DNA of 64,000 nt from CALKZN01 sp050633785 (GTDB lineage: Bacteria; Pseudomonadota; Gammaproteobacteria; Arenicellales; Arenicellaceae). The stretch lies in assembly GCA_050633785.1 (NCBI GenBank), contig JBOEHE010000021.1, positions 62,001 to 126,000 of the forward strand, read 5' to 3'. The stretch's first letter is position 1. Each line of letters opens with the position of its first letter. The notes beneath the pieces were generated by a model. It was given only the letters and a program-made list of their open reading frames with translations, was not told the DNA's origin and searched no databases. Below, in pieces: positions 27,222-35,553 of the stretch. The translations under genes and the position numbers were made by a program.

Positions 27222-27851
27222 TCATAAAACAAGTTTTAACCGCGCTGTCAATTCATTAGCCGTGGTGCCATGACGCATGGCATCGACTAGCTTCCCTTCC
27301 CGGTTAATCACATAATAACGTGATGAATGCTCGACTCCATACTCATCGGTCACAGACTCAATTTCTGTGTAATTGTAATAAGCACCATACTGTCTGGTAA
27401 CAGCATCAATTTCTTCTACACTGCCAGTTATTCCGCTCATATTTGGGTGAAAGTATTCGCTGTATTCTTTCAATTTCTGCAGTGTGTCACGCTTAGGGTC
27501 AATGCTGACCAAGAGGATTTTAACATCCTCAGCTTGTTCAACACCCAACTTGTTCACAGCACGAGCTATAACAGACATTGAGTTCGGACAGACTTCTGGA
27601 CAGGTCAAAAAACCAAAGTACATCACCACAACCTGCCCTTTGAAACTGCTTAGAGTAATGTCTCCTTCACTCGAATGTAGAGTAAAATCTCCTCCCAATT
27701 CACTGAAAGAAGCTACCTTATCACCAATCGAAGATTTGCTGGTCACGATAAATAACGTGATTAGACCAAGCAATAGTAACAAGCCTACAATCAGAACTGC
27801 CTTGATCAACGGGTTTGCCGGATTAGTGACAGGGTCTACATTCGGGTTCAT
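27222..27851 (-). CDS. SCO1/SenC family copper chaperone
   Basis: 209 residues. One N-terminal membrane helix (about 13-35) is followed by a thioredoxin-like domain with the copper-binding CxxxC motif (TCPEVCPNS) and the conserved distal His (VEHSSRYYVIN). SCO proteins deliver copper to, or reduce, the CuA site of cytochrome c oxidases. Here the gene is last in a quinol-oxidase operon, 1 bp after cyoD, although the encoded subunit II has no CuA ligands. It may serve CuB insertion, thiol redox work, or a different oxidase. Confidence 0.9.
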   Translation of the reverse strand: MNPNVDPVTNPANPLIKAVLIVGLLLLLGLITLFIVTSKSSIGDKVASFSELGGDFTLHSSEGDITLSSFKGQVVVMYFGFLTCPEVCPNSMSVIARAVNKLGVEQAEDVKILLVSIDPKRDTLQKLKEYSEYFHPNMSGITGSVEEIDAVTRQYGAYYNYTEIESVTDEYGVEHSSRYYVINREGKLVDAMRHGTTANELTARLKLVL

Positions 27852-27852
27852 A

Positions 27853-28200
27853 TCAATGTCCCATCAGCATATTGTGGTTCAGGTGTTGCATGATCCATAA
27901 AGAGCCCAAAACGACAATTGCCACAATCAGCACAATAAAAACTGCTGAAGTGGTATTCCAAATCTGCTCAGAGGATGTATTCATATGCAAAAAGAACACT
28001 AGTTGCACCAGCATTTGAGCCACTGCACACAACAAAATAATACCCACAGTCACAGGGTCCGACAAACTCCCAGTCATCACCAGACCAAAAGGTATTACAG
28101 TCAGAACGACAGATAAAATAAAACCAATAACATACTCTTTGACACTGCCATGAGCGGCCCCACCGTGATTAGTCGCTGCTTGCGAGTTTTGTGAACTCAT
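27853..28200 (-). CDS. cyoD: Cytochrome o ubiquinol oxidase subunit IV
   Basis: 115 residues from the ATG at 28200, which shares one base with the cyoC stop (TAATG). The longer open frame running back into cyoC is an artefact of overlap. Three membrane helices, with the CyoD-type start HGSVKEYVIGFILSVVLTVIPF and VFFLHMN. It supports assembly of the bo3-type oxidase. Order A-B-C-D is complete, but cyoE (haem O synthase) is replaced by a SCO gene. Confidence 0.93.
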   Translation of the reverse strand: MSSQNSQAATNHGGAAHGSVKEYVIGFILSVVLTVIPFGLVMTGSLSDPVTVGIILLCAVAQMLVQLVFFLHMNTSSEQIWNTTSAVFIVLIVAIVVLGSLWIMQHLNHNMLMGH

Positions 28201-28835
28201 TACATCACCCCCATTAAGTAAACAACACTGAACACACAAATCCAGATTATATCGAGGAAATGCCAGAACAGGCTTAAACACATCAATCGAACCATATTGC
28301 CGGAGGTCAGGCCATCCCGCCACAAATGAATTACCAGGACTATCATCCACACCATGCCAGACAATACATGTAAGCCGTGAGTTCCAACCAGAGCAAAAAA
28401 GGCCGAGAGAAAGCCACTGGTTTGTGGCCCTGCACCAATATGAATCAAGTGATTGAATTCATAAAGCTCCATTGCCAGAAAACCGGCACCCAGCAAAAAA
28501 GTGGCTCCCAGCCAGGTAAACAGCCCTTTAAGACTGTTCTTATTCGCAGCAAGCATTGCCATTCCGAAAGTAAAACTACTCAGCAGCAACAATGCCGTTT
28601 CACCCAAAACAAAATTCAGCTCAAACAGTTCTTTCGGTACAGGCCCACCTGCTGTATTGCCGCTGAGCACCGCATACGTTGCAAACAATGTTGCAAATAA
28701 CAGGCAGTCACTCATGATGTAAATCCAGAAACCAAATACGGTATCGCCACCAGTATCATGGTGATGTTCATCGTGGTGCTCGTGCTCCTGCGAGCTGTCG
28801 TGTTGGCCAGAGACCAGAGTATTTTCAATTGTCAT
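28200..28835 (-). CDS. cyoC: Cytochrome o ubiquinol oxidase subunit III
   Basis: 211 residues with five membrane helices after a His-rich cytoplasmic N-terminus (HDSSQEHEHHDEHHHDTGGD) that could bind metal. The core has FGFWIYIMSDCLLFATLFATY and the G(T)HGLHVLSGMVWM segment of haem-copper oxidase subunit III. It starts 8 bp after cyoB and shares one base with cyoD. The N-terminal His cluster is richer than in E. coli CyoC. Confidence 0.94.
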   Translation of the reverse strand: MTIENTLVSGQHDSSQEHEHHDEHHHDTGGDTVFGFWIYIMSDCLLFATLFATYAVLSGNTAGGPVPKELFELNFVLGETALLLLSSFTFGMAMLAANKNSLKGLFTWLGATFLLGAGFLAMELYEFNHLIHIGAGPQTSGFLSAFFALVGTHGLHVLSGMVWMIVLVIHLWRDGLTSGNMVRLMCLSLFWHFLDIIWICVFSVVYLMGVM

Positions 28836-28843
28836 GTTTCACC

Positions 28844-30916
28844 TCACGCCTGAATAACAGCCGCCTGTTTAGCGCTGTACTGCTCAATGCTCATGCCTGT
28901 TGATTCAGCAACTTCGGCATAATGCTCCCCTTCGACTTGTTCGACCTGTTCCACCTCAACGTAATAGTCTTTATTGCGATCAAAGGTATAAACAATGAAT
29001 GAACCCATTGCCCCCAGAAAACCAACAGCCGCCATCCACCAGATATGCCAGACCATGGCAAATCCCAACACCAGACAGAAAAAACTAATCACTACACCCG
29101 CCCAGGTGTTGCTTGGCATATGAATTTTTTCATAGCTTTCAGGGCGTTGATAAGCCTGTCCACGTTTTTTGCGATCAAAAAATTCATCTCGATCATTCAC
29201 TGGTAGTACTTTTGCAAAATTATAAAATGGTGGCGGTGATGAGGTAGCCCACTCCAATGTCCGCGCATTCCAGGGATCACCGGTATGATCACGGTTTTTC
29301 TCTTTGTCACGGATACTGGCAAAGATTTGATACAACTGAACCATAATGCCGCACAGTACGATCAAGGCACCCGCTCCAGCCACTAACAACCAGGTATTCC
29401 AAACCGGATTATCGTAGTAATTCAGACGACGCGTCATGCCCATAAAACCCAGCACATAAAGTGGCATGAAAGCCATAAAGAAACCCACTGTCCACAGGCC
29501 GCAGGCCCATTTCCCTAGACGTTCATCCATTTTAAAACCGGTTGCTTTCGGGAACCAGTAGGTAATTCCAGCGAAATAACCGAATATCGCCCCACCCACA
29601 ATAACATTGTGAAAATGCGCCACTAGAAACAGGCTATTATGCAACACGAAGTTAGCCGCAGGAATCGCCAGCATAACTCCTGTAACACCTCCCAATGTAA
29701 AGGTAATCAGAAAACTCAAGGTCCACCACATAGGCGCTGTGAATTCAACTTTGCCGCGATACATGGTAAACAGCCAATTAAATATTTTAACACCAGTGGG
29801 TATCGATATTATCATTGTGGCTATACCAAAAAAAGCATTGACGCTGGCACCTGCCCCCATGGTAAAAAAGTGATGTAACCATACCAGGAAGGACATGATC
29901 ATGATTGCGGCAGTTGCCCAGACCAGTGAGGTATAACCAAACAGGCGCTTACGCGAGAATGTAGCAGTAACCTCCGAGAAAATACCAAAAGCCGGCAAAA
30001 TCAAAATATAGACCTCTGGATGACCCCAGGCCCAGATCAGATTGACATACATCATTTGATTCCCACCAAGATCATTGGTGAAAAAGTGCATGCCCAAATA
30101 TCGATCCAGAGTCAGCAAGGTAATGGTAACGGTCAGGATAGGAAATGCCAGCACAATCAATACATTGGCACACAGAGATGTCCATGTAAAAACCGGCATC
30201 TTCATCAGAGTCATTCCTGGGGCACGCATTTTCAAAATAGTGACCACAAAGTTAACCCCGGTCAGCAATGTACCAATACCCGAAATCTGCAAGGCCCAGA
30301 GCCAGTAATCCACTCCTACCCAGGGACTGTATTCAATGCCAGACAACGGTGGGTAAGCCAACCATCCTGTAGCTGCAAACTCACCTACGAATAGGGAAAT
30401 ATTCAGCAGCAATGCACCCACTACAAACAACCAGAAACTCAAAGAGTTCAAAAAGGGAAAAGCGACATCACGTGCTCCGATCTGCAGCGGTACCACAACG
30501 TTCATAAGACCAACAACCAGTGGCATAGCCACAAAGAAAATCATGATCACGCCGTGGGCGGTGAAAATCTGATCATAGTGTTCTGGTGGGAGATAACCAA
30601 CCCCTGACTCACTGGCAACCGCCATAGCCTGCTGGGTTCGCATCAATAAAGCATCAGCAAAACCACGAAGCAGCATGATAATCGCCGTAATGATATACAT
30701 GATGCCAATCTTTTTATGATCAACTGAAGTGAACCATTCATCCCACAGGTAACGCCACTTGCCAAAATACGTCAATGCTCCCAAAACACATAAAGTTCCA
30801 AAAGCGACTACGATGAAGGTCGTTAATAAAATAGGGTCATGAAATGGTATTGAATCCCAAGTCAATTTACCAAAAATTGGATCTGGGTCAGTGATAATTG
30901 TCGCTTTATTGGCCAT
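28844..30916 (-). CDS. cyoB: Cytochrome o ubiquinol oxidase subunit I
   Basis: 690 residues from the ATG at 30916 (MANKATIITDPDPIFGKLTW); upstream in-frame codons lie inside cyoA and are not used. The catalytic subunit binds haem b, the haem-CuB centre and quinol. Visible motifs are the WAWGHPEVYILILPAFG segment with the His-Tyr CuB pair, the HH before FFTMG, and VAHFHNVIVGG with the haem ligands. Length and the C-terminal extra helices match CyoB (663 in E. coli). It overlaps the cyoA end by 11 nt. Confidence 0.95.
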   Translation of the reverse strand: MANKATIITDPDPIFGKLTWDSIPFHDPILLTTFIVVAFGTLCVLGALTYFGKWRYLWDEWFTSVDHKKIGIMYIITAIIMLLRGFADALLMRTQQAMAVASESGVGYLPPEHYDQIFTAHGVIMIFFVAMPLVVGLMNVVVPLQIGARDVAFPFLNSLSFWLFVVGALLLNISLFVGEFAATGWLAYPPLSGIEYSPWVGVDYWLWALQISGIGTLLTGVNFVVTILKMRAPGMTLMKMPVFTWTSLCANVLIVLAFPILTVTITLLTLDRYLGMHFFTNDLGGNQMMYVNLIWAWGHPEVYILILPAFGIFSEVTATFSRKRLFGYTSLVWATAAIMIMSFLVWLHHFFTMGAGASVNAFFGIATMIISIPTGVKIFNWLFTMYRGKVEFTAPMWWTLSFLITFTLGGVTGVMLAIPAANFVLHNSLFLVAHFHNVIVGGAIFGYFAGITYWFPKATGFKMDERLGKWACGLWTVGFFMAFMPLYVLGFMGMTRRLNYYDNPVWNTWLLVAGAGALIVLCGIMVQLYQIFASIRDKEKNRDHTGDPWNARTLEWATSSPPPFYNFAKVLPVNDRDEFFDRKKRGQAYQRPESYEKIHMPSNTWAGVVISFFCLVLGFAMVWHIWWMAAVGFLGAMGSFIVYTFDRNKDYYVEVEQVEQVEGEHYAEVAESTGMSIEQYSAKQAAVIQA

Positions 30917-31763
30917 TTTGCGCTCCGGTATACTTCTCAATGATGGAGTTGAATAACAATGGATTGACGTTAGCAAAGTACTCAACGTCATGATCCTTGG
31001 TTTTCGCCGTTAAGGCGGTGTATTCTGCTTTGCCCAGAGTGTCGGGCGAACGTTTAACTTTTTCTATCCATTGCTGGAAACCCTGGTCGCTGGTGGCGTG
31101 AGCCTTGAACTTCATACCGGAGAAACCAAAACCGCTGTAATTAGCAGAGATTCCCCGATAAACCCCCTCTTCACTGGCTTCCAGAAAAAGTCGGTTTTCC
31201 ATGCCTGACATGGCATAAATCTGGCTACCCAGGCGTGGAATAAAAAATGAATTCATTACCGTATCTGACGTGATTAAAAATTCTACCGGCGTATTCACAG
31301 GCATGGCCATCTCATTGATGGTGGCAATTTCATACTCTGGATAAATGAACAGCCACTTCCAATCAAGAGAAACAACTTGTACGGTGATCGCAGGCTTATC
31401 CGAGGTTAATGCTTTACGTGGGTCCAATGAATGTGATGTTTTATAGGTAATAATTCCCAAGGCGATGATAATCAGCAAAGGTATGGTCCAGACAACCACT
31501 TCAATAGCATTTGAGTGTTCCCAATCTGGAGCATAGGTCGATTTATCGTTCGACTTACGATAGCGGTAAGGAAACCAGAACACCATAAAGTAAACTGGGA
31601 TAACCACAATCATCATTACTAAAAATGACATGATTATAAGCCATTTTTCTTCTTCACCAATCGGCCCCTTAGGGTCGAATAAGGCATATTCTTCACAGCC
31701 ACCAAGCAGAAACAGCACTGATAACAGTGCTGTTTTAGCCAACATTCGTAACGCAGTATTCAC
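30906..31763 (-). CDS. cyoA: Cytochrome o ubiquinol oxidase subunit II (lipoprotein)
   Basis: 285 residues from a GTG at 31763, chosen because GGAG lies 9 nt upstream; the ATG at 31745 has no ribosome site. A lipoprotein signal ends in LLGGC, then two membrane helices and a cupredoxin domain (VVSLDWKWLFIYPE). The CuA ligand loop of cytochrome c oxidases is replaced by ISANYSGFGFSGMKF with no Cys, so electrons come from quinol. First gene of cyoABCD-SCO; its AT-rich upstream region carries a 15-bp palindrome. Confidence 0.94.
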   Translation of the reverse strand: MNTALRMLAKTALLSVLFLLGGCEEYALFDPKGPIGEEEKWLIIMSFLVMMIVVIPVYFMVFWFPYRYRKSNDKSTYAPDWEHSNAIEVVVWTIPLLIIIALGIITYKTSHSLDPRKALTSDKPAITVQVVSLDWKWLFIYPEYEIATINEMAMPVNTPVEFLITSDTVMNSFFIPRLGSQIYAMSGMENRLFLEASEEGVYRGISANYSGFGFSGMKFKAHATSDQGFQQWIEKVKRSPDTLGKAEYTALTAKTKDHDVEYFANVNPLLFNSIIEKYTGAQNGQ

Positions 31764-32137
31764 TATCAACAACTCCAGCGAGTTACACAAACTAAGGTTA
31801 AATATGTACTTTCACATATAACTACAATTACCGTAAATTCTGTATTTTCAGTAATTTCCGAAATTATAGTAACTTCAAGAATAAAATCCAGCTCTTTCAC
31901 ACTTAAAATGCATTACACGGGATAAAGGAATATCCAAACCTTACAAGCACGTCTGCAGCGTGCTTTGTTGATGGCAGTATTACTTGAAGAGAACCTCCAA
32001 TATAACTAAGACTTTCAATGCTGATTCTGAAGTTATTGAGCAGACCTGTACCGCCATACACGAGCTATACTATATTGATACCGGGCCAATGCATGCATCC
32101 GAAACGATGTTCAATTTTTGCTTACAACAATTTCCTT
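31764..32137. other. 374-bp upstream region of the cyo operon
   Basis: Contains the cyoA ribosome site, AT-rich promoter-like sequence, the palindrome at 31852-31866, and a hairpin AAGCACG/CGTGCTT (31945-31965). A 70-codon plus-strand frame from 31984 runs into the end of the next gene antisense and is not credible. No RNA gene recognised. Confidence 0.45.
31852..31866. promoter_or_regulatory. Palindrome upstream of cyoA
   Basis: TAATTTCCGAAATTA, symmetrical about the central C, 89 bp upstream of the cyoA start. It is a candidate operator for oxygen, iron or nitric-oxide control of the oxidase; it does not clearly match an Fnr or ArcA consensus. Confidence 0.4.
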
Positions 32138-33361
32138 TTATTTATAGCTCGGATAATGCGACTCTCTTCCAAGAGCCATCAATGCTAGGACGGTAAAAAC
32201 TAAAGAAGGTACCAGCGCCATTTCAATCCAGGTGGTTTTGTCTGCTAACCAACCTCCAACCAGAGGCAGAATAAACGCTATGGTATAACCAATCAGTGTC
32301 ATACCAGCGCTCAAGCGAGTGACAGCTGTGCCACGGGCAATGGTTGCTGGCAGAGATACCAGTAATATCATCTCAATAGTAGCGGCAAAACCGGCCAGCA
32401 GCGCTGCTGCCCAGGAAATCCATCCTTCAAGTAAGGTAAAACCCAGTAATCCCAACATTGCCAGCACTGCTGTCACAGCAATTGGCCAACGTAATCCAAC
32501 CCAACGAGGCGCTGCCAATACAGCAATAGAACCCATCAGAGGCGTGGCATTATAGGCGAAAAGCAACCATTCCAATGCATGAGTCTCACCCCGCGCTCGA
32601 AGCAATGTCCCAACATAAGCATTGATGACAAAAAAGACCACAGCTGAACTTGCCAGAAGCAAGCCATATTGCCATACTCGCCCATCATTCCAATTCGGCA
32701 GCGAAGTCTGACATAAATCACCCTGAACACCCTCGTTGCAGTCAGCCCGTTCCTTTGGCAAACGCACCAGAGCAACCAAAGCTGCAATGCCTAAAATAGG
32801 TATTGCCCAAAGTATAAGCGCAAGTTGCCAATCACCTGAAGCCAATGGCAACACCACAGGCAAAGTCAATCCAGCCCCTGACAATTCCCCGACCATCATA
32901 CCGTTCAAATAAACTGCACTTCCAAGTGCAACATGAGTTGGCGTCCAGACTCTGGTGGCAGCCGGCAAAGCCGTCTGGAAGACAGCAACCCCCATCCCCA
33001 TAAGCACCGAAACCATAAATAACAGTGCTGCCGATGGTACTTGGCCACGAGCTACCGAAGCAGCCACCATGACAAGAAGACCACCTATTATTGCCATACG
33101 CAAGCCAAAGCGCGAAATAATCCATGCCGCAGGTATGGCACCGAAAGCCACTGCAATAACAGGCAACATAGTCAGCGCAGCCACTCCCGCCTCTCCCAAT
33201 CCAAAAGTATCAGCTATGCGCGTGGCTAACGGCGGAGCTGACAGAATAGGTACTCGCAAGGTCCAGCCGACCAACCAGAGGACAATAAGCATAGATATTG
33301 GCTTGGGATGCGCTGAGGGTTGGGTGCGTTTTTCGATCATTAAACCAGGCAGTTCCGCCAT
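32138..33361 (-). CDS. MFS transporter, CynX/NarK-like
   Basis: 407 residues with 12 membrane helices. It opens with IVLWLVGWTLRVPILSAPPL followed by a helix pair containing AAWIISRFGLRMAIIGG, the MFS loop 2-3 motif. The closest impression is the CynX/NimT branch, but the substrate is not decided. It lacks an evident ribosome site for the first ATG (33361); an in-frame ATG seven codons in (MIEKRTQ) is an alternative. Single gene between the cyo and unknown-protein units. Confidence 0.82.
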   Translation of the reverse strand: MAELPGLMIEKRTQPSAHPKPISMLIVLWLVGWTLRVPILSAPPLATRIADTFGLGEAGVAALTMLPVIAVAFGAIPAAWIISRFGLRMAIIGGLLVMVAASVARGQVPSAALLFMVSVLMGMGVAVFQTALPAATRVWTPTHVALGSAVYLNGMMVGELSGAGLTLPVVLPLASGDWQLALILWAIPILGIAALVALVRLPKERADCNEGVQGDLCQTSLPNWNDGRVWQYGLLLASSAVVFFVINAYVGTLLRARGETHALEWLLFAYNATPLMGSIAVLAAPRWVGLRWPIAVTAVLAMLGLLGFTLLEGWISWAAALLAGFAATIEMILLVSLPATIARGTAVTRLSAGMTLIGYTIAFILPLVGGWLADKTTWIEMALVPSLVFTVLALMALGRESHYPSYK

Positions 33362-33561
33362 GCAAAGTAATGCAGACAGATTATCCTATTTGTCAGTCCC
33401 GCGAAACCCAATTAAAATAATAGAATTCCTCATCAACAAGATTCAGCTTTCTCGTAAAACACGCCTTAGTCAGCCTTGAACTTACATACATCAGGAGCAC
33501 CACTTTTACTTCTAAGTCAGTTCTCTATACTCATTGCCCCGTCTGTTAATCAAGGTGACAA

Positions 33562-35313
33562 TCAACAGGCACTTTGCCTTTTTGCAAAATAACTGAAGGT
33601 ATTTTTCAACTGCTGATTATATTGCTTGGTCGAAGCCCAAAATGCTTTTAAAACACCTCCATCAAAGACCGCATCTCCACGCACTTTCCATTTCACATCA
33701 CAGGTCTGCTCATACATAAATCCCATCAAAGGTAGCATCAACATATTCAAGTCGACAGAGGGAGAAGTACTACCAACAGATTTTGTTCCATTCGGACCAA
33801 GTGTCGATGGCACAACATAACGAAATGCACCGCCCAAGCCTGAACCACCAAGGTCGTTCCATGCTCCTGGAGAACCTCCGACTTCGGGAATCCACATTTT
33901 GACGTTCTCTTCAATAGTGTGCGCTATCACTCCATTAGGGCCAGTAACAGTAATCACAGGTTCATCTCCATCAGCAAAGGGCATGACTTGTTTGATGACA
34001 GCCGCATCGAGATCAATATCGATTACCACTCGTGTTCTGGTTTTAGAGCCATCACTGAAAGTATCGATATCACTGGTAAATGTAATCACATCATCGAGAT
34101 TAAGCCCTGTTGTATCAATACGAACCACATAATTATTAGCTTCAAACACCCAATCGGCCAATTTTTGTAAAATGGGCTGAATTTCAGCTATTGCTTCAGC
34201 ATGCGTCTGCAAGCCCGTTGTGACTATCATCTGTGACCTACGCTCATGCAGCCATGTTAGGTAGTCAATCAGCGCATCTGCCCCCAACCCCGTCATAAAC
34301 GTTTGAGTAAATTTATTGGTCCAGCCATTTGCATGTCCTTGTGGATTGAACTGGTGGCTTGTCATCGCGGTTAACTGCTTCAACACACCATTTTTAGCCA
34401 GGTTGATTTTGTTTATTTTCTCCAGAGCATCAGCGTCATCAACGATGTTCCCTGCGCGCTCATAATACAACAGTGCCTCCAGATAATACGCCAGAGGCCT
34501 CAAATTTCCTTCTTTTTCATAGCGATTGTTAAAACCAATAAATGATGAAGGGTTATCAATCCTTGAAAACACACCGGTATCAGTCAAGACACTCAGTGTA
34601 TGAGCAGCACCTGATACTTCATAGTCATTCAGAACATCATGATACAAACCAGCTGGGAATATTCTTCTGCCAGGCTGGTTCATATTTTCACCTATAATAG
34701 TGCGGTAAATATTGGTAGCAAACTGAGCATAATCGTTGAAAACATTTTTCTGGACCCCTGTCAGACCCAAAAATTGCGCAGTAGCATAATAACCATAGGT
34801 CGCGTCATAGTATAAGTTGCCAGCAAGAGCTTCATGAAATGCACTTTGCAATTGGCTGACATTACTCCGACGAGAAGCATCATGTTTAGGCCCCCACTCA
34901 AGAACTTTGTGCTTGAAGTTCCGGAACATCGCTAAGTCATCACCGACGGTACTGTGCGAACCGGTCCTGAAGCTAGTCGTTGAGTGTGTAAAGCCAGGGA
35001 TAACCGAGTTCACTCCAGCAGAAAACTCAACAATATAGGTCGTATTTGCACTTAAAAAAGCCTCAGGAACCAAACTGATAGAACGATCTGAAACAATCAT
35101 TTGTGCATTGACTGTGGCGTTACCTGATTTCAACACAACTGCCTGAGTCGGCACATGATTGACATTATAGCTTTGCCCACTGGAAATGCTGACGATAGTA
35201 TCGACAGGAACATTTATTGATCCATTGGCAGGGTGCACTGGTGAACCTAGATCAACCTTAGCGTCTCCGGATAAAAGCAGTGAGATGATAGCAGTCAAAA
35301 GCTCGGATTTCAT
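33562..35313 (-). CDS. Exported protein with SbsA-type Ig-like domain, function unknown
   Basis: 583 residues. A short hydrophobic N-terminus (LLTAIISLLLSG) suggests export. Residues about 22-115 form a bacterial Ig-like domain of the SbsA type (PANGSINVPVDTIVSISSG, ANTTYIVEFSAGV). The remaining 460 residues start with a helical part rich in Tyr/Trp (NLYYDATYGYYATAQFLG, YYLEALLYYERAG), like an alpha-helical toroid, and end in a beta-rich part. No catalytic motif is certain. The C-terminus has Cys residues (YEQTCDVKW, KRQSAC) that may pair in the periplasm. AAGGTG precedes the ATG. I do not recognise the family. Confidence 0.72.
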   Translation of the reverse strand: MKSELLTAIISLLLSGDAKVDLGSPVHPANGSINVPVDTIVSISSGQSYNVNHVPTQAVVLKSGNATVNAQMIVSDRSISLVPEAFLSANTTYIVEFSAGVNSVIPGFTHSTTSFRTGSHSTVGDDLAMFRNFKHKVLEWGPKHDASRRSNVSQLQSAFHEALAGNLYYDATYGYYATAQFLGLTGVQKNVFNDYAQFATNIYRTIIGENMNQPGRRIFPAGLYHDVLNDYEVSGAAHTLSVLTDTGVFSRIDNPSSFIGFNNRYEKEGNLRPLAYYLEALLYYERAGNIVDDADALEKINKINLAKNGVLKQLTAMTSHQFNPQGHANGWTNKFTQTFMTGLGADALIDYLTWLHERRSQMIVTTGLQTHAEAIAEIQPILQKLADWVFEANNYVVRIDTTGLNLDDVITFTSDIDTFSDGSKTRTRVVIDIDLDAAVIKQVMPFADGDEPVITVTGPNGVIAHTIEENVKMWIPEVGGSPGAWNDLGGSGLGGAFRYVVPSTLGPNGTKSVGSTSPSVDLNMLMLPLMGFMYEQTCDVKWKVRGDAVFDGGVLKAFWASTKQYNQQLKNTFSYFAKRQSAC

Positions 35314-35553
35314 AACGCACCTTAAATATCAAATCTAGATAAGAATGCAATATATACAAGATAAACCGACCAACTTGTAAAAAACGAATGTCAGTGGCAT
35401 TTTTTGTCAATGAACTCGTGCCATATTTTGCCATAACCGCAGTATCAATTGGTCGCATCAACAGCCGTCTTGATGCTGACGAATGCCTATTGATTTTATG
35501 GTCCCATGCACATTCAATCCTGGGAAGATTGAATCATTATGTAATCCGAAAAT

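Noticed and set aside
28201..28350. Fifty extra N-terminal codons on cyoD
   Set aside because: They lie wholly inside cyoC in another frame; the ATG at 28200 in a TAATG junction gives the standard CyoD start.
31984..32196. 70-codon plus-strand frame between cyoA and the MFS gene
   Set aside because: It runs antisense into the end of the MFS gene, has no ribosome site and no recognisable composition.
32955..33479. 174-codon antisense frame over the start of the MFS gene
   Set aside because: Mirror frame of a hydrophobic gene; the sense strand has a clear 12-helix transporter.
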